Below are positions 60,762 to 64,000 of a stretch of DNA of 64,000 nt, one piece after another (position 1 is the first letter of the stretch; each line of letters opens with the position of its first letter). The notes beneath the pieces were generated by a model. The model was not told the origin of the DNA. It was given only the letters and a program-made list of their open reading frames with translations, and ran no database searches. This DNA comes from Nymphaea colorata. Lineage: Eukaryota; Streptophyta; Magnoliopsida; Nymphaeales; Nymphaeaceae. Both the position numbers and the translations under genes were made by a program. The stretch covers positions 10,352,505 through 10,416,504 of the forward strand of contig NC_045140.1 of assembly GCF_008831285.2 (NCBI RefSeq), written 5' to 3'.

Positions 60762-63600
60762 GATGACTCCATGGAAGACAAAGTCGATTACCAAGGTGGA
60801 GAAGGAGTTCTTGTAAGAAATGGCACTAAGGCTCCGATTTCTCACGTCGACAACATATTTCTCAATTCAATCTCTCGTTCTTTTCATTAAAGGATGTTGT
60901 CTTATATCTATTTTTCGTTTTACGAAAGACAACAATTGCTCGATAGAGTTTGATGCTAATGAATTTGTTGTTAGAGATTTGCAGGCAGGGGCAACACTTC
61001 ACAAAGGGAAAACTAAGGATGGTATATACATATGGACTGACGAAGACAACAAAGGATCCAAGCATGTTCTTATTATGCAGCATTCTAGAAGTCTTCCAGC
61101 CAATCTTTGGCACCAACAGCTAGGTCACTCTTACTTGAAGACATTGAATCTACTTAAGAAAAATAAGTATGTGCCCTTGGATGATAGTAAACTTGATTTT
61201 TGTTCTAGTTGTATTTTGGCTAAGATGCACCGTCTGCCATTTGATTTCAGTTTAAGTAATAGCACTCATCATCTTCATTTACTTCATGCCAATCTGTGGG
61301 GCCCTACCCCAACATGGTCTAGAGAAGGCTACAAGTATTATCTATTGATTGTAGATGATTTCTCATGTTTTAGTTGAATTTTTCCTCTTGTTAGAAAATC
61401 TGACACGCTATCATGCTTTCAAAATTTCAAGATGCTTGTGGAAAAACAATTGGGATATGAGATAAAAAAATTTCATAGCGATTCTGGTAGCGAGTTTATA
61501 AGTAATGATTTCTCAAATTTCCTTAGTACAAATAGGAAAACAAGATGACTTTTTTGCCCTCACACGTCTCAACAAAATGGCATTGTGGAGAGAAAACATC
61601 ACCATGTTGTTGAGACCGGGTTAAGTATGATGATCCATGCCTCTCTCCCTCAACGTTTTTGGATTGATTCATAAAGGCAGTTGTACACATCATCAACCGA
61701 TTGTCTGGTCCAGAACTCGAAAATAAATCTTCATTTGAAATTGTTTTCCAAGCTACTCCTCAATATGATTATTTTCGAGTTTTTGGATGTACATGCTATC
61801 CATTTGTTGTACCATATAGAGAGTCTAAACTCTCTTCAAAATCCAATGCATGTGCCTTTCTTAGTTATAGGACATGTCATAAGGGATACACTATGTTTAG
61901 ATCCAAATACTAACATGGTCTTTATTAGCAAACATGTTATTTTCAATGAAACAAATTTCTTATTTCATGGATGTGGTTCTCCAACCATTGAAAGAGACAT
62001 TGGAAAATGGATTTCCAATCATCTAGACATGCCTCCAGTTGAGAAGCAAAAAGAAGACAACTCTACGAAAACTGGATCTGGTCCAAATCAATCCAAATAT
62101 ATATTATTACCCCGTCCACATTCATGGGAAGAAGATCCGACTCAAAACAACCATTCGATCAATTCAATTGATGAAAGTCATAACAAGGGATTCAAGAAAA
62201 TGTCATTGATCAATCTCCTCTTTCTCTCACCACTAAGGTCTCAAACAGGACTCACTCCATGATCACAAGTTCTCAAGATGGAACTAGGCAACCCAAGGTT
62301 TATATGGCTGCTTCGTCTCTAGAAAAAAGAGAATCAAAAATCTTGAGGAGGCTTTAAAAGACCCACAATGGATCAAAGCCATGCAAAGTGAAATGGATGC
62401 CCTTTACAAAAATCAAACGTGAAACCTTGTTACACCACTTAAGGGAGTTAATGTAGTCAGATGTAAGTGAGCTTTCAAAATCAACCGATGCTCAGATGAG
62501 ACTATCGCTCGCTATAAAGCTAAACTTGTGGCCAAAGGTTATAGCTAGATGGAAGGAATTGCTTATTCTGGCACATATAGTCTAATGATAAAACCTACCA
62601 CCATAAGGGTCATCCTCTCTATTGTTGTGTCCAAACATCTATCAAGTGGATGTTAACAATGCCTTTCTTTATGAGATTCTAAAGGAAAAAGTTTTCATGA
62701 CTCAACCACCAGCTTTTGAGAATACAACAAAGCCTCTCACCAAGTGTGCTACCTCAAGAAGGCGCTTTATGGCTTAAAGCAAACATCCCAGGCTTGGTTT
62801 GAAAGACTCAAAGGATTTCTTCTTGAAAATGGGTTCAAAAAGTCATTAGTTGATACTTCACTCTTTGTTAGAAAAACCTAAGATAAAATCATCCTTTTAC
62901 TTATATACGTAGATAATATAATTATTACAGGAAATAATCCTCAGGAAATTCAAAGGATTATACATAGCTTTGGACAAGCCTTCTCCATAAAAGATCTTGA
63001 AAAATTACATTTCTTCTTGGGCATTGAAGTAACACTTCAAAAAGACAATTTTTTTCTCACAGGGAAAATATAACAAAGATATTTTAAGGGGAGCAAACAT
63101 GGAGAATGCAAAATCTTGTTCATGCCGGATGCGCTAAATGTTCCTCTATCGAAACTCGATGGTGAAAAATTAGAAAATGAAACTCAGTATCGTCAAATCG
63201 TAGGAGCACTTCAGTATGTCACTTTAACACTCCTGGGTATTACTTACGCAGTGAATAAAGTTTGTCAGTTCATGCACCAGCGGACTTCAACTCATTGGAC
63301 TCAGGTCAAAAGAATTTTACGATATCTTAAAAGTACCATGTAGTATGACTTTCAGATATCAAGATCTAATTCTTTCACCTTATCTGCTTATTCTGACGCA
63401 GATTGGTCCGGGTGTCCAGACGACCGAAGATCCACTAGTGGCTATGTTACAAAAATTGGACACAATATCATATCTTCTAAATCCACCAAACAACAGACCA
63501 AGGCCAAGATTAGCTGATATGTTCGTTCCGAAAAGCAATTAGCTGATATTTTCACTAAACCATTACCAAGGCCAAGATTTCGTTGTCTCAAGGAAATGCT
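60762..63600 (+). pseudogene. Copia-3 pol remnant: integrase, reverse transcriptase, RNase H
   Basis: Pre-integrase LWHQQLGHSYLKTL and CSSCILAKMH (61105-61230) lead into integrase, where the first catalytic Asp is Asn (HANLWGP, 61285-61305). HSDSGSEF (about 61477) and NGIVERKHH (about 61580) follow. In reverse transcriptase the YVDD box reads YVDN (62906-62917). RNase H and its conserved tail (SEKQLADIFTKPLP, about 63530) precede the 3' LTR. More than ten stops interrupt the frame, so no enzyme is made. Confidence 0.87.
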
Positions 63601-63636
63601 AAACGTCCTTGAAATGGAGATTGGATCGAAGGGGCA

Positions 63637-64000
63637 TGTTAGATATAAGGTTGCTAATCCAATGTCCTTGCCAATCTTGCAACATAAATCAAATTTTGAA
63701 TTATGAGCCAAATATGGAAGAAATATGATTGACATTCAAAGAAGGAAAGCAACTACTGCTCCAACGCATGAAGATGTTGAAAATGGAAAGAAATTCAAAT
63801 TTGTAATCAAGATCCAAACATATTGAATTTTGATAGACCTGCCTAAAATTAGTATTTAGCTTTCTTTCCTCTCTAACATTTATGTCGTTGTGAGAGAGGA
63901 TTCCTTTTTCAGAATTGTAAAAGAAGGAAAGACTCCATGGACGTAGGTCAAGCTTGACCGAACCACGTAATTGCTTGTGTGCTCTCTCTCTCTCTCTCTC
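63637..64000 (+). repeat. Copia-3 3' LTR, cut by the window end
   Basis: It begins TGTTAGATATAAGG after the purine-rich ATCGAAGGGGCA and follows the 5' LTR for 364 bp, ending in a CT microsatellite at the window edge. Confidence 0.9.

Larger units (their letters stand above)
58327..64000 (+). mobile_element. Copia-3: Ty1-copia element running off the window end
   Basis: The 5' LTR (58327-58743) is followed by a primer-binding site (GTATCAGAGCC, 58746-58756), gag, protease, integrase, reverse transcriptase, RNase H, a purine-rich tract before 63637 and the start of the 3' LTR. The two LTRs differ at roughly 10% of compared positions plus an indel, so it is older than copia-1. It is interrupted by a 1015-bp hAT element. 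Its left edge abuts copia-2 gag, suggesting insertion into that element; the rest of copia-2 should lie past the window end. Confidence 0.93.

Noticed and set aside
1-64000. tRNA, rRNA or large organelle DNA insertions
   Set aside because: I saw no cloverleaf-like tRNA and no recognisable organelle gene or rRNA stretch; only the short segment at 52967-53151 remains open.

Overview
The window reads as nuclear DNA of a flowering plant. Its genes are split by GT-AG introns, it is AT-rich with many microsatellites, and it is loaded with Ty1-copia retrotransposons, plant L1-type LINEs and hAT-like DNA elements. I could not fix the species. No bacterial, phage or organelle gene set is present.

Three host genes can be modelled exon by exon. 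(1) 14094-17500 (+): a vacuolar amino-acid transporter of the AVT6 type, five coding exons, 464 aa. (2) 22300-24048 (+): BLOS2, a small coiled-coil subunit of the BLOC-1/BORC family, two exons, 125 aa. (3) 45187-25696 (-): a phage-type (T7-like) organellar RNA polymerase, 19 coding exons, 994 aa, most like the dual mitochondrial/plastid enzyme RPOT2 (RpoTmp). Genes 2 and 3 converge, and the gap between their 3' ends is built of tandem repeats. The polymerase frame is intact across all junctions although its ninth intron holds a 5.4-kb copia element.

Layout. 1-12.9 kb: no confident gene; hAT-like elements, microsatellites, one possible small membrane ORF and one gene fragment split by a hAT-like element. 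12.9-17.7 kb: the transporter with its leader. 17.8-21.4 kb: a badly decayed LINE (LINE-A) containing a Tourist-like MITE. 22.3-24.4 kb: BLOS2. 24.4-25.7 kb: tandem repeats and 3' ends. 25.7-45.2 kb: the polymerase gene, with copia-1 at 34146-39557 (5-bp target duplication GTACC, matching 193-bp LTRs). 45.6-49.1 kb: non-coding, one hAT-like element and AT-rich long-period repeats. 49.1-54.9 kb: a second, nearly full-length but dead LINE (LINE-B). 55.0-58.3 kb: a decayed minus-strand copia (copia-2). 58.3-64.0 kb: a plus-strand copia (copia-3) abutting copia-2, carrying a 1015-bp GC-rich non-autonomous hAT element with a perfect 8-bp target duplication.

The host genes have unrelated jobs (vacuolar amino-acid transport, endosome/lysosome trafficking, organelle transcription). 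I saw no gene cluster and no clearly new biological system. The observations most worth checking are the possible alternative N-terminus of the polymerase, a duplicated splice donor in its sixth intron, the gene fragment split by a hAT-like element near 4 kb, and a short foreign segment inside LINE-B.
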